Positions 38,670-51,652 of a stretch of DNA of 61,414 nt are shown in pieces (the stretch's first letter is position 1; each line of letters begins with the position of its first letter). The position numbers and the translations under genes are program-made. Source of the DNA: Tetrahymena thermophila SB210. Taxonomy: Eukaryota; Ciliophora; Oligohymenophorea; Hymenostomatida; Tetrahymenidae. Under the pieces are notes generated by a model, which saw only the letters and a list, made by a program, of their open reading frames with translations, did no database searches and was not told the origin of the DNA. The DNA is taken from positions 1 through 61,414 of the forward strand of contig NW_002476229.1 of assembly GCF_000189635.1 (NCBI RefSeq). Direction: 5' to 3'.

Positions 38670-41322
38670 ATGAGATAGTTTGTCTCTGAAATACAAAAAG
38701 GGAATTATAAACAAAATATAGATTCGTTAGATAAAAGCTATTATAAACCGCAAATCTAAAATGAATAAATTCTGCATTCGAAAGTGGCTAGGTAAATTAA
38801 ATTGTGAATATTAAAGTTAATTAAATGCATTTTATCACAATTAACACAGATTCCTTGTACTCAATCCTTCTAACTACCCTTACGGTAAAATAAATAATGG
38901 GAAAATATAGTTAAAATAAGATGAAGATCCGTGGATCAGCATAAGACCATAAACAACTGATTAAAATTCGAGAAAAAACTACTATCAAGAGCTTTAATCA
39001 GTAAAATTCATTTTGAAAGAACATTATTTTTGAACTGAATAATCTCATAAATAGATCACAAAGCAAAGCAATCAAATTTCAGTAAAAATGAGGAGTAAAA
39101 GTCTAAATCAAGCCAAATAAATAAATCTAGAAAGTCTTACAAAGCAAAAATAAAAGCAGGGTAATCAAAAATAGCCTCAAGAAAAAATCTTAGTTTCAGA
39201 ATCTTCTGTTTACCCCTAAATATTTTTTTCAAAGAGTAAGCAACTAATTATTTAATCGTTAAATTTGATCAAGTAAAAACTTTTTATTTATTATAAAAAA
39301 AGCAAAGCTAAGACACCTTTTGAAATAAGGTAATTCACTTCATACCATTCACAAAATTAAAACAAAATATCAAATCAATCGATTTAAAGAAATTCTACTT
39401 TTTATAAAGCTTAATTTAAGGAATTTTGCTTTTTAAAAGCATCACTGGAATTTGAATAAATGAGAAATTCATTTTATATTAAGATAAATCTAAATTAATG
39501 CTAATATTTATCTAATTTTTTTGGATGTTTTTAGCTCTAGATACATCAAAAATGCTAGATACTAATTAATATTTAGAAAATATGGAGATGATAAATAAGA
39601 CGATTTTTTATCAGTTTTAGAAACCTCAAAAATATTTTAATAGATTTTTGAAAATTAAATAATTGCTATTAATTTCAATATTATTTAAAGCATATCACAT
39701 ACATCCATCAATCAGCTTGATTCTTTAAATTATTTTGATTTAAACTAATAATTTGATATTCCTAAAAATTTGAAATATTTTTCAAAAACTATTTAGATAC
39801 ATTTGATATTATTTTAACATTAATTTAACTATTGAAATGTTTTTTTTGACAAAGATGCATTTGGAGGGTCTTTAAATTTAATGTATTGAATTTTCTTTTA
39901 ATTTTAAACACTTCAGATGTATCTTGGAATATCTACAAATTAGATTCTAATCAATATTTAGAAACAATAAGATTTTTCAACAGCTATTAAAAATAAACTA
40001 AAAATAATAAAAAATATCTAAATTTTTCAATTTAAAATAATAACATGAGAAGCAATTAATAAAAAATACTTTAGATATTTTTGAATTTATTATGAAAGAA
40101 ATTGCTTTGATAATTAATTAATTAATTTTCTTTTTAATAGTTGAGTTCCCATAAAATGCTAAAGTGCTTGACAGCGATGATGCTAGAATATAAGTTATAT
40201 TTTAAATAATATCTAAGATATTCAATGAAATACCACTGTTTATTTTTAATCTGATTATTTGCTAAAGATAGAACACAAATAATTTTGTTATATTTTTTGA
40301 AGGTAATTTTTTTAATTATTTATTTTATTTTATTTTTATATTTTTTATTTAAATTTAAAGATCCTGAGCAGATCCCATTTAGTAAATGTTGTAATAGTCC
40401 TATTCAAGTCGATTTGTAAGAATCTGGGGTTGGTAATTTAAATTAATAATAATTAATATGGATTATAAATTTATTAATAAAACATTTTTAAGGTATGATT
40501 GTCTGTAATAATGCTTAATGTTAAGAAAATATATTGGTTTAGTTTTTAATTAGTTTTGATGATTCTGTTAAATTGTGGAAACATAAAAGAATATTTAAGC
40601 AAGCTTCAGAAAGAGATAACTATATGAGGATGAAAATTTCTAATATGATTTCAACTGGGAAATACAAACATCATAGTTTGAAGAAAGAAATTGAAAAGGC
40701 TTCTTAAGAAATAACTTAGATTTTTACTTATTAAGAATGGCATGATAATGAAAAGAAAGAAAGATATAATAAATATAACAACAATTATTTAGATTATAAT
40801 AAAACAGAATAAATATAAAATAAATATTAAGACGATTTAATTAATTAGTAATAATATAACGATTTATTTATGACTAATCTTGATGGAGTAGATTCAAATA
40901 ATCAGCCTTAAAACTACAATTTACAAAATTCTAATTAATAAGATCTCTACACACTGAATGATGAACTTGATCAAATAGATTAAATAAATGCTAACATCCA
41001 AAAAAATTTTATTTAATAAAATGAACTGAATAGTTACAAGCAAAAGTTAAGTTAAGGTTTAGTGTAAAATAGCACAGTGTTCAATAAAAACTTTTATTCT
41101 TATATAACTAATTAAAATAGTAATTAAGGATTATTCGATAAACAAAATAGTAAAGTAAGGATGATTAGAAAGCCAAGACTTATTAAATCATCTTAAATTC
41201 CTGTTAGAAAAATTTAGAAATTGAAAGAATAATAACAGCAGCTAATGTCTGTTAACTTGCAAAATAACTTTATGCTATCTCAAGAAAATTAAAATAACTA
41301 AAATTACTAAACTAATAATTGA
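38670..41322 (+). CDS. Unknown 7-exon protein with a possible Cys4 zinc ribbon (514 aa)
   Basis: Exons 38670..38791, 38850..39000, 39055..39235, 39303..39329, 40141..40302, 40361..40432, 40493..41322; phases agree at all six junctions and the sum is 515 codons including TGA. Exon 4 is only 27 nt and is followed by an 813-nt intron. Residues 1-160 are Lys/Gln-rich and disordered. Exons 5-7 encode a hydrophobic, folded-looking segment containing FSKCCNSPIQV and VCNNAQCQENI, then FLISFDDSVKLWKH. The spacing of the four Cys, followed by beta-type sequence ending in D-x-x-x-x-LW, resembles the zinc-ribbon-in-OB-fold of RPA70; this is a weak, unproven analogy. The C-terminal half is Gln/Asn/Tyr-rich. 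Confidence 0.7.
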
Positions 41323-41556
41323 ATACCTACCTATACAATATAATCTTTAGTATTTTATCAATTTAAAATTAAATAATAATATTAATCAAATTTAATCCTT
41401 CGTTCTACTTTTAAATAATTAAAATAATAATAAATTTACTGTAATTAAACTATTAAATTTAAGGTAAATTGATTAAAAATAATTATTTTCATTTATAAGT
41501 TACTTCAATTAGTACTTCTAAAATTAACTTTATAATATTAATTATCCAAAAAGGAA

Positions 41557-41587
<31 letters not shown>

Positions 41588-42199
41588 ATATGATTTTATT
41601 CATTTGAAAACAAAAAAAATATTTATTCTAAAAAAATGAAAAATATATTTTGCAAACCATGAAACAAATTTTAAATTAAAATACTTTTTGTTCATGCTTG
41701 AGTATTTTTTTTTTATCTTATAAAATAAATGCTTGTTATAATTCTAAATTAAAACTAAATTTTAAGTTGATAAAGAGACCTTAAAGACTAAATTTTTTTG
41801 TAAAAAATAAGAATTTTAGTTGAAACCTATTTCAATATGATAAAATAAATTTATAAAATACCAAAAATGATAATTTGAAACTCGTCGACTATTATATTTT
41901 TAGACAAATAAAATGGTAAATGTGAATTAATTTTTTAATAGGATTTAACACGTAAAGTATTGTGTTATGTTCACATGTGTTGGCAATCTATATATCGATC
42001 TATTTATCTATCTAATTTAATTTAATTTATAGAAGATATTTATTCAAAAATAAATTTAATTGGAAATTTGCTTGCAAAATAAATCACTAACTAATTAATA
42101 TTTAATTGGGACTAGATATTAAATATTATTATTTGGTTTAATAGAATTAATAAATTAACAAATAATTCACAGTTTGCTAGTTTTCATCAATTTTTAAAA
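41323..42199. other. Intergenic, AT-rich with an AAAT microsatellite
   Basis: 0.9 kb. An (AAAT)n run of about seven units lies near 41561-41591. No gene recognised. Confidence 0.55.
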
Positions 42200-43279
42200 A
42201 TGGAAGATTTTCAATAGATTTAGCAATTAACAAATAGTTAGCAAGTGGTGAGGGACAGAAAATGTCCATAATGCGGTTCTAGAAGTGAAACAATATTTTA
42301 AAAGGAAGCATCAGTTGCTACTTATGTGCTTTCGATTATTTCATTATTTTTTTTCTAGTTTTGGTCTATTTTTGTCATTCCAATTATAGTCTCAGCTACT
42401 CAATAGGTTACTAAAAGGTGTTACGATTGCGATAAAATAATAGAAAAACATGATTTATTTAGCTTACCTTCAATAAATGATTAAGTATTTAGCAATTCAT
42501 TTTCGTTAATTTAGTTTAATAACATTCTTTTATTCAATATATTTCAATAGATTTTGAACTTTAGATTTGGAACATTTGCATTTATTGTTTCAAGGAAATA
42601 CGCTTATGCCATTCTAGCTATTTTTGTTATTATATTTACCTACTGCTAGTTGACAAAAGAAACTCCTGCCATTATTGAAGAGCAGTAAATAACAAGTAAT
42701 ACATTTTACTAAAAGTTTAAAAATATGCTAATAAAAAATATAAATTTATTGATTGATTGATTGATTGATTTATAGATAATTGTTTAATTTAATTTGTAAA
42801 TAATTCAAATATAAATAGATTAACAATTGGATAATACATGGACTTAGTATTTGAAAGATTGTGGGTCTGGAGTGTATTAAGATAATTCTGTGAGAGCAAA
42901 TTCTCACTTTTAGCAAACCTACTTTTAAAATATTATTAATTGGGAAGGCGTGTTTTTATCATGCTGGGAAGAGTGTCCTGCTAATTTAAATAATTGGATT
43001 AAGGAATACTACTTAAAAATTAAAATGGATCCTACTGATTCAGACTCTGAAACATTTGATATCGTATTGTAAGTAGATAGAGAAACACACTAAAGCAATA
43101 TTGATGTGATTAAAAATCTATAGTAGTTAGATGTAGTAAAATTCAAGGCACAATTTATGTCTTTAGGAACAGATAAAAGTTTCCATAAATTGCATCTAAT
43201 AAAGGTTGAACCAACAGGTAGAAAAATTGAAAGTATAGACAAAATATAAACAGCCTATGAATAAGGAATATTTGACTGA
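42200..43279 (+). CDS. LITAF-like zinc-ribbon membrane protein fused to wolframin-like OB domain (318 aa)
   Basis: Exons 42200..42695 and 42819..43279. Residues 22-77 form a LITAF-type module: CPQCG (Cys22, Cys25), a hydrophobic membrane-inserting stretch (about 41-66), then CYDC (Cys74, Cys77). A second hydrophobic helix lies at about 135-155 (YAYAILAIFVIIFTYC). LITAF ribbons sit on the cytosolic face of late endosomal/lysosomal membranes. After the intron, residues about 172-310 resemble the wolframin C-terminal OB-fold: TWTQYLKDCGSGVY, an INWEGVF strand, paired Cys (SCWEECPANL) and DVVKFKAQFMSLG, a segment known from ER protein wolframin. I do not know this pairing as a described architecture. 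Family calls are from memory of motifs. Confidence 0.72.
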
Positions 43280-44290
43280 TAGAAATATAATAAATTATTA
43301 AAATAAACCATTTAAATTTTTACATAACAAGTCATTCTTAAATTTGTTTTTTGGTCTAATTTGTAAATAAATAAATAAATAATTAATTTGTATTTATATC
43401 AAAAATAAGTCTTTTGGAGTTATTCACTTCATTTCAAATCATTTTTTTTAAATTAACTAAAAAATTTAATTGAAATTATGTCAATTTGATAAAATTATAA
43501 TTACTAAATACACTCTATATTAAGATGATACTTAAATTTACTGATAAATGTCAAAAATAAGATCTTTCATTACAACTATATAAATTTCAAAAATAAAATT
43601 ATAATCAATATATATTCTATTTTTAAAATATCTTTATCAATCAATATAAAAAAATAAATATACAGTAAATCTAAGACTTACTTACTCATGCTAATTAATT
43701 TTTAAAATTTTAAATAATTTTAATTCAAATACCAATCAATGCGAGTCTAAAAATCACTTTTTCAAAGAAAAAATTAGAGTTAGTTAAATCAATATTTAAA
43801 ATTAAAAACCAGTCTTAATATAATGTGAGTATTTACCATATATTAAATTTAAAATCAATTAATTATTTTTAAATTTGTATTAATCATATGTTTAAGTAAA
43901 AATTATAAACATCATATAAAAAAATAATTCATCACAGTTAACGTAGAGCATTTAATATTATATTTTATTTAAATTTCTCACTAAATAAAATAATTTTGCT
44001 TCAAACAATCAATATGCAGCCATTTAGACCAATTTTTTTGTTCTTAAAAGCATAGTTCGCAACTTGTGTATCCAATTATTTTCAAAGTGACTTTATTTTT
44101 TAAATAGTATAAAAATTAATCGCTTAATTCAATGAAGTGAATGTAAAAAAATTAATTTGTTCATATTTTTACTTAAATTTGTTAATATTTTATTAGAAAA
44201 AAGTTTATTAACTAAATTAAGTATTTGAAAATAAGAGGAAAATATCAATAAAATAATAATGAAATAACTATTTTTAAAATTTAAATCAAC
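43280..44290. other. Intergenic or 3' part of the LRR gene
   Basis: 1 kb downstream of the LITAF-like gene and of the last recognised exon of the minus-strand LRR gene. The end of that LRR gene should lie here, but I could not identify a terminal exon; the segment near 43990-44090 looks exon-like but does not fit the LRR frame. Confidence 0.35.
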
Positions 44291-47200
44291 CCTATATATA
44301 GTATCAACATGTTTAGATTTTTGCATTTTGTTAAATGCTAACCAAAGAGTAAGGCACCTTGCTCTAAAATTTAATTATCACTTTTGTTTTATTAACAAAT
44401 AAATAAAAAAATAAATTTAATAGTAAATTAAAGATTTAATTATTTAATAGAATTTGTAAAATGTTTGTGCATTTATGTAAGTAATTATTATGCTTGCTGT
44501 ATTTAATTAATTTCTATATTATAAAAATATCTCAGTAATAAATTCTAAATTCTAATTTAATATCAAGAGCTAAAATTATATTTAAAATGTTTACACATTT
44601 TTTTTTTGATAAATAAATAATTTAAAAAAACAAAAATTTTACTTTAAGTTAAGATACAAAGATGTGAGATTATCAAAGCTTTCTAGAGCAGAACCTAAGT
44701 TAACAACTCCATAATTGTCAATTTCACTCCATCTAAGCATTTTTAAGTGTAAATAAATAAATAAATTTAATGCGATTAAATACAACAATTAAAGCAAAAA
44801 CAATTTTTGTTAACTTATAAAATAGTTTTTTGTAATCAAAAAATTATTACATAAATTAGAGATTTAAGAATTAAAGGTTAGAATTATTTGCCAAGTTAGA
44901 AACTAAAGCAACTGCACCCTAAGCACCAATTTAATTCCACCTTTTTTATAATTAAAATTAATTTAAATTGTTTATAAAATATTTTATAAAGAAGAAATAA
45001 TAAATTTATACTAAATTAATTAATTAATAAATAATTTTTACCCTAAGTCGATTGTAATTTTAGTGATTCTATTACATTATGCTAAGGCAGAGCCTAAAAG
45101 TTATGAACCATCAGGACCTATTTAATTTCCTCTTTTAATATTAGTTTATTATTTTAATTTAAAATTGATTTAAGAAGAATTTATTCATTTTTAGGTAAAA
45201 AAATAAGTTTATAACAAAATTAACTTGAATTATTTTAATGAAAGTTTATGGTTTAATTAATATTTTTAATTAAAATATTTATAAAAGATAAAGAATTCAT
45301 TTTACTAAAGACTTAAATTCAAAGTTGTAATTTGTTTGCAATTTATTAACTCTAAGCCTAAATCACTTATCCCTTTTATGCCCAATCGATTATTGCTTTT
45401 ATTTTATAATATTTAAATAAGTAAGATATCAGTCAATTAAAACTAGGTTAACAGTTATAAAATTCATTTTTTTATAAATAATTTTACAGTATTTATCTTA
45501 ATAAAAATAGCTCATTCACCTTCAATATTAATTTTTAATCAAAAAATTTTACAAATTAAAATAAAAACAATTTTAATTAAGTACAGTTTAAAAATGACAT
45601 TCTATCAATAAATAAATAATTTATGTATTTTATATGTTTTCTTAAGATATTGATAAATAAAATAAAATAAATTTTTTTTTCATATTTATTTTATTAAAAT
45701 TTAATACCTATATACAATCTTTAATTTTTAAAGACCACACAGTTGTGATAGTGCTAAATCAATAAATTTTTCACTAAGCTCTAATATATATCATACCTTA
45801 TATTCTCATCAATTAAGGTCATTTTTAAACTAAAAAAATATTTGAACAAAGACATTTTGATCTTTCTAAATAATAGTGATTATTTTAGATAGGCATTTAA
45901 CTATAATGAAGATTTAGAGTACATTATATTCAAAAAAATTTGAGATAAATTAAATATTTTTTATTAATTCAGTTTGAGTATTTGTTGTGAGTTTAGATTA
46001 ATTTTTATACTATCATTAATAATGTAATTAATTACCTAACATCAAGATGTAGATTAGAAAGCCTAGGACAATTTTTTAAGGGAAGGACTAAAAGTAATGC
46101 ACCTGTTGCTCCGATTTTATTATTTCTTAAATTATTTTTAATGAATAAATTTATAAATATTTCACTAGAAACAAATAAAAACTAAAAAAATAAATTCATA
46201 ATTTAATTAATATTTTTTAAAACACAAAATCAATTTATACGCAAGAAAAATAGCTAAATTTGATAGAAAATGGCAATTCTTTAGAGCAACGGTTAAACCA
46301 GCAGAACCCTTCTCTTCAACTTCATTTTCACTATAAATTAGTAATAAAAATTTTAATTTAATTTAGAATTTGCATATAAGTATGAATTTAAATAACTTAT
46401 GCAAATTTAATTAAAATTTTAAATAAAAATATTTCAATTTAAATCCTATTTATTTATAAAAGATTGATTGGTAATTTAATATTACTATAAATTAACTCTT
46501 AAATCCCTCAAATTGATTAATTTTCCAAAAGCTGATCCAAGATCCTAAGTACCTTAATCTCCTATGCAGTTACTCCTAATTCATATTAAATATTTAAATT
46601 AATAGGATTTTTATTTAAAAAATTAGATAAAAATAGTAACTCAAAGATCCAAACAAATATATTTTTAAGAAAATTCTTACATTAAGTTTAAAGTTAAATT
46701 TGTAAGACTTAAGCAATTTTCCAAGCAAAAAGCGAAATCTGATATATTTTTACTTAGATTTTAGTTTGAACTATTTATTTTTAATTAATTTTATTATCAA
46801 TTTTAAAACACTAATTCATAAAAATATTTTTAAATTAATTTTTTTTACCCAATAAAAATGTAAAATATTTTAAGATGTTAAGCAAATAAGCATGTTTGTT
46901 TATTTATTTTTAATTATTAATTAGATTACGAATCTATCCTCTTATAAAAAGTTTTTTTATTTATTTATTAGATTTTATTTTATTTTAATTGATTAAATTT
47001 TTAGCAATCATGAAGTTTTACAAAATCTAATCAATGTTTATCATTGATATTTTGCTCATATTATACACAATTATTTACTTATTGATTTAATAATATTAAC
47101 ATAATCCTGAGATTTAAAAACCAAAAATTATATTAATTCTTGGCTTTACTTTTGAATAAGTTATATAAAAATAAAAATATTTTACTCAAGGCTAATTTCT

Positions 47201-47686
47201 AAGTTTTAGAGATTCGTACAATTCATTAAAGATTATCCAATTTTTTAAATTTTATGCTCTTTGATATCAGTACACCTTTTTATCATAAGAATTTGTTATT
47301 TAGATTGTTTAAATATTTTAATTAAAAATATATATTTTATTTATTTATTAATTATGAAAATATTTATATTTTATATTGATTTATTTACCTTAGGTTAAGT
47401 ATTAGGCTTTTCAGATTTTTACACTCTACCAAAGCAGATATTAGAGAATCAAAATTGGTATTCATTTTTTGCCAACTATTTAAATAAAATAAATTATTCA
47501 ATTCAGTGAAAGTATAATTTACAATATTAAAATATTTTTTAAAGAATTTCAGAGCAAAATAATTTATTTATTTAGAACAATAAGACAGTTAAAATAATTT
47601 AAAATATTGAGTGTAATAAAAATATACTCAAATCTGACTAACATTTAACCTCCTAGATAAATATGAACATCAACATGAGACAACAT
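44291..47686 (-). CDS. LRR protein built from phase-2 90-nt exons (3' end unresolved)
   Basis: Eleven LRR exons, all open and all phase 2 to phase 2: 47389..47475 (87 nt), 47186..47275, 46681..46752 (72 nt), 46486..46575, 46241..46330, 46036..46125, 45306..45395, 45042..45131, 44851..44940, 44643..44732, 44291..44380; those without a length are 90 nt. Examples are IGDQGTQDLGSAFGKLINL and IGAQGAVALVSNLANNSNL. A candidate first exon 47643..47686 (MLSHVDVHIYLGGQ) ends in the right phase. A decayed further unit may sit near 45725-45810. Exons share only the LRR frame and the introns differ in length and sequence, so this array is much older than those at the window ends. Extracellular or cytosolic location is unknown; no signal peptide or transmembrane helix is evident. 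Confidence 0.68.
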
Positions 47687-48606
47687 CGAAGAACTTAAGA
47701 ACTTTTTTTAAGCGATAACGAAAATGTTTTTCTTAAGTTTGAAAATAATTAAAGTATACCTCACTCAAGTTATCATAATACTGTTTTTATTCTTATTTTT
47801 ATTATTGATTGCCCATATTAAATTAATCTGCTTATTAGTTGAGTAAAAAAATTGAATTAAATTACACTCAAATATTAATAACATCAATTAAAGTAAATAA
47901 TTAAAATAAGTTACATTTATTTATAATAATAATAATAATAATAATAATAGTTTATTTTGATTATTTATTTACAAAATCTGACTTGATTCAGTTATTTTGA
48001 AATGGTTATAAAAACCTTGTTAGTGTTTTTTCCTTTTAAAATCTGTTAAAGTATAATTCATGATTAAAATTATTTAAATAAATATCTTCAAAAAATTTAA
48101 TAAAATAATTAGAATAATTTGAAGAATAGTTATGTTTTAACTAATTACATCATTTTCTGATATTAATAAACTATTTAATCAAATATATTATAATCCTAAA
48201 AAAATTAAAAATACAGGGTATATATGTATGTATCGTGTCTGTTTGTTTTTGGTAGAATTAAGTTAAAAAATCAAATTAAAAATAAAACTTTTTATATTAA
48301 GATATGAAATTCAGAAATAAAATATGAAAGGCAAGGGTAAATCTTATTTTATTAATTAACAAAGATATATAAATCTTTTATTTTATTACAAAAATGTACA
48401 ACAACATCTCTTTTTGATAATACAAATTAATAAAATTAATAGGTTTTGGCTAATTAAAAAATAAATGATATGTTTTATAATTTATTAATAAAACAACAAC
48501 CTTTTTTATGTATTTAAATATAAAGTAATTTAATTTTATTCTAATAAATAATCAATATTAATTCATATATACATTCATTCATTCATTCATTCATTCATTT
48601 ATTTAT
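47687..48606. other. Intergenic with microsatellites
   Basis: 0.9 kb upstream of the LRR gene. Contains (AAT)n near 47926-47949 and (CATT)n near 48571-48599. No gene seen. Confidence 0.55.
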
Positions 48607-49410
48607 TCATCTTTTAGTATTTTTGAGTCTTGTACTGAGCTAAAAGTTCTCATCTTTAATCTTTTTAATCTCAGCTTCTTTTTCTTACAGCTATTTTGTT
48701 AGGGTATTGACTTTACTTTTTAAACTTTTTACTAGGTCCTCAGATTTAATTTAGTTTTCTGTGCTTGTTTGTGAAGAAGATATTGAATTTGAAATTTAGT
48801 TATCCTAAGAAGTATTTTTTAAAATAATTGGTTTTTTAGGATTTTCTTTATCATTAGTTTATTTGATTGCTTTTTCTTTGTCTTTGAGCAAAATGAAAAT
48901 ATGGTTGTCCTTTTACTAAATACTTTTTTTTAGCGTTTGAATATCATTTTCTTTGTCTTCAAGTTTTTCTTCTAACAACTGAATTGTCTTTTCTAGTTTT
49001 AAATTTCTTTTCTCCTACATGGTTACTTCTGATTAATAATTTTCAATCTTGTTTGTGTGAATATTGCCTTGACTTTTCAATTCCTGCAAATCCATGTTGA
49101 TATATAACATTTTTTCATCTTTTTCATTAATGACTTCATCTTTCTTCTTGATTTACTCTTTAAGCTAAGCAATTTCCATTTAAAATTATTTGTTTTAAAA
49201 CAGCGTTTACTAATTTTCTATTTATAAAAGGTTCAATTAGTTTTTAAATTCAAAGCAAGCTTTTTCAAAATATGTCTTTTCTTATTCGAGTTGCTAACAT
49301 TTATTTTCAAGCTATTTTAATCTCTCTTTAATTGAATCATTTTCCGTCTGTAATTCGTTTATTACTTTTTCCTTTTGAAAAAGATTATTCCCAAGTCTTA
49401 TTGACTGCAT
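48607..49410 (-). CDS. Coiled-coil protein, single exon (267 aa)
   Basis: One frame from ATG at 49410 (MQSIRLGNNLFQKEKVINEL) to TGA at 48607-48609. Almost the whole length is heptad-patterned coiled coil rich in Lys, Glu and Gln (for example LEKTIQLLEEKLEDKENDI), interrupted near residues 185-225 by a Ser/Thr/Asn linker (ISNSISSSQTST). No enzyme motif, signal peptide or membrane segment. A structural or tethering role is likely; the family was not recognised. Glutamines are mixed CAA/CAG/TAA/TAG. Confidence 0.82.
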
Positions 49411-50276
49411 AATTATTTTTGATATACTTTTAAAAAAAATCTTTTAATTACAACAAAAACACTGATACACTCATTCAATTCAGTAATTTTAAATTTGCAT
49501 TCTATAAAAGCTAAATGCAAAATACTATTTATTCTTTTATATATAATCGTTAAATAAATAAATGCATGAAAGAAAGGATTATTTTTTTAAAGTAAATCAA
49601 TCATTAAGCTAGCTATAAACATAAATTCAAAAATAATTTGATGTAAACATGCATATATTTATTTCTCATTTTTGGATATTAATTTTATAATATTTTATAA
49701 GGATAGATGGTGTTCTTCATATTTTTTTTCTAAACAAAAACAAAACAAAAAAATTTATCAAGATAATTAATCTTATTGGATTTTAAAAATTTAACAATAA
49801 ACCCTCCTTTTAAATTATAATTTTACATTTTATTTTGAAATAAAATTTAAATATTTTAAATTAATTTTATACAGAAATTAGGTAGAGAATTATATAAATT
49901 AGATTAGCAAATTAATAATAATTTTTATAAATAATGAATGTTCTTTTAATTAAAAATATCAATGTATCACTGAAATGTTTAAGTTAGGTCTTTGTTTGTT
50001 TATTTATTTGCTTGGTTTTGATATAATTGCATTTAGTTCATAATTTTGTTTGAATTTGATAAGAAAGTTTTGAGAATAAGATAAAAATCTAAAAGATTCC
50101 AATAAATTCTTAAAATGTTTAGGTTTAGTTTAGCAAGTAGAATATTAGGACAATAAAATACAAAATTGTTTGATGTTAGAAAGTAAATTAGATAAAATTG
50201 AGTATTTTTTTAGCAAAGATAAAAACGTTAAAACTAAAAAAGGTGCACTTTTTCTGAGTTAAAGGAGAAAAAAGAC
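49411..50276. other. Divergent intergenic region
   Basis: 0.87 kb between two divergent genes; must contain both promoters. AT-rich, no motif named. Confidence 0.5.
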
Positions 50277-51652
50277 ATGATCAATTCTTTTTAGGAATAC
50301 AAACCAATAGACAAATAGAAAACAGTGGTAGTTGAAGAAAAAGAATCATTTTTGGAAGATGTTTAAGAGTTTAGAGACAAAGTAAGTTTGCGTTTATTAT
50401 TTGCTTTTAATTCTAAAATAATTTTGAAGAAAAGATAAAGAATAAAGGAGTGGAAAGTTGCTTTCATCATTGCTTTCATGTACATAAATTTATTCTATTG
50501 TAAAGAAGTACTTCTATTTCCTTTCCTAAAAAATAAGCCTTGGTCTTATTGAAGTTTTTAGTATCTTACTTATTTTTTATATTTTTTGTATACTTATTTC
50601 TTAATTAAATTCACATAATGAAGTCTGTCTTTTTAAATCCAAATAGGATTTATTCTTTTTTGTTTGTTTATTTGTTTATTTGTTTGTTTGTTTGTTTGTT
50701 ATTATGAATATTTGAATGAAAAAAAATCAAATATTATTTTTAATAATAAATAAGCTTGATATATAATTTTTGGTAATAAATAACATAACTTGTTTAGAAA
50801 GGAATTAAGAATAAATGTAGTTTGAAGTAACATAGTAACATTAGCCAAGCACACTGAAAGAGAAGATTACTTCTGGTATAGATTAGAAATAGAATAAAAT
50901 AAATTATAAAAAAATTATTTAATTTAGAATATATTTAGGACTGCTTTTATGAGGATATTAGTATGGATAATAAGAAAAAAACATTTACTGAATATTTGCA
51001 ATAATTTAGTATAGTATATAATATTAAAATGGATGGAACAATAGTGATGAAGTTTTAATTAGCTTAAGGAGATATAGAAGTAGAGCTATTTTAGCAAGCA
51101 AGTATGCATTATCATACAGAAGATTACGGTGTTTCAGAAACACCTTATATTGAAGAAGATTAATTTATGGGACATGTTGAAAAGCTTGAATATTTAGTTT
51201 TTTAGATAGAAGCAAGAGAAAAAGAATTTAAGGAATCTGATTTAGATACACTCGCGTTTATAGCAAATTTGTTTAATCACACATTCGGTGGTCCAAGGTT
51301 AGTTGTTAAGCAGATAAAAGATGAGTAAAATAACTCAGCTAAAAGATTTATGTTTTGGATAAATGGTCACTATCTAATAAATAAAGAAGGAGAGCTTTCA
51401 AAAATTGAGTTCTACGAAATAATTTAAGAAATATAATTTATGACTTTTGTTTAGAGGATGACTAAATCACTTTTTTAAAGCTTAGAAAATGACTAAATAA
51501 AAACTACAAAAGACTATACAATCGATGATTTGATCATTAAAAATTTTGAATTTTTTAAAAAGGAATACAAATTAAACTAGAAAAAAAAAAGTTAGAAAGT
51601 TGAAGAATTTTAGGCTTTTTTAGAAGAGTAATTTTGTCTTGAATAATTTTGA
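50277..51652 (+). CDS. Unknown acidic protein (about 303 aa)
   Basis: Exon 3, 50928..51652, is a solid 241-codon frame ending in TGA. Exon 2, 50798..50875, joins it in phase. Exon 1 starts at ATG 50277 (MINSFQEYKPIDKQK). A canonical GTAAGT donor follows at 50382, but only splicing four bases later (before GTTTGC at 50386) keeps the frame, so the first junction is uncertain. The folded-looking core includes YNIKMDGTIVMKFQLAQGD, DTLAFIANLFNHTFGGPRL and RFMFWINGHYLINKEGEL, followed by a Lys/Glu-rich helical tail. I do not recognise the family. No signal peptide or transmembrane segment. Confidence 0.65.

Noticed and set aside
43990..44090. A further LRR exon downstream of 44291
   Set aside because: The frame that fits the splice phase ends in TGA and the leucine spacing does not match; not supported.
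45725..45810. A twelfth exon of the LRR gene
   Set aside because: The first half fits the LRR spacing but the second half lacks the Cys-x-x-Leu and donor in the right phase; left out of the gene model.
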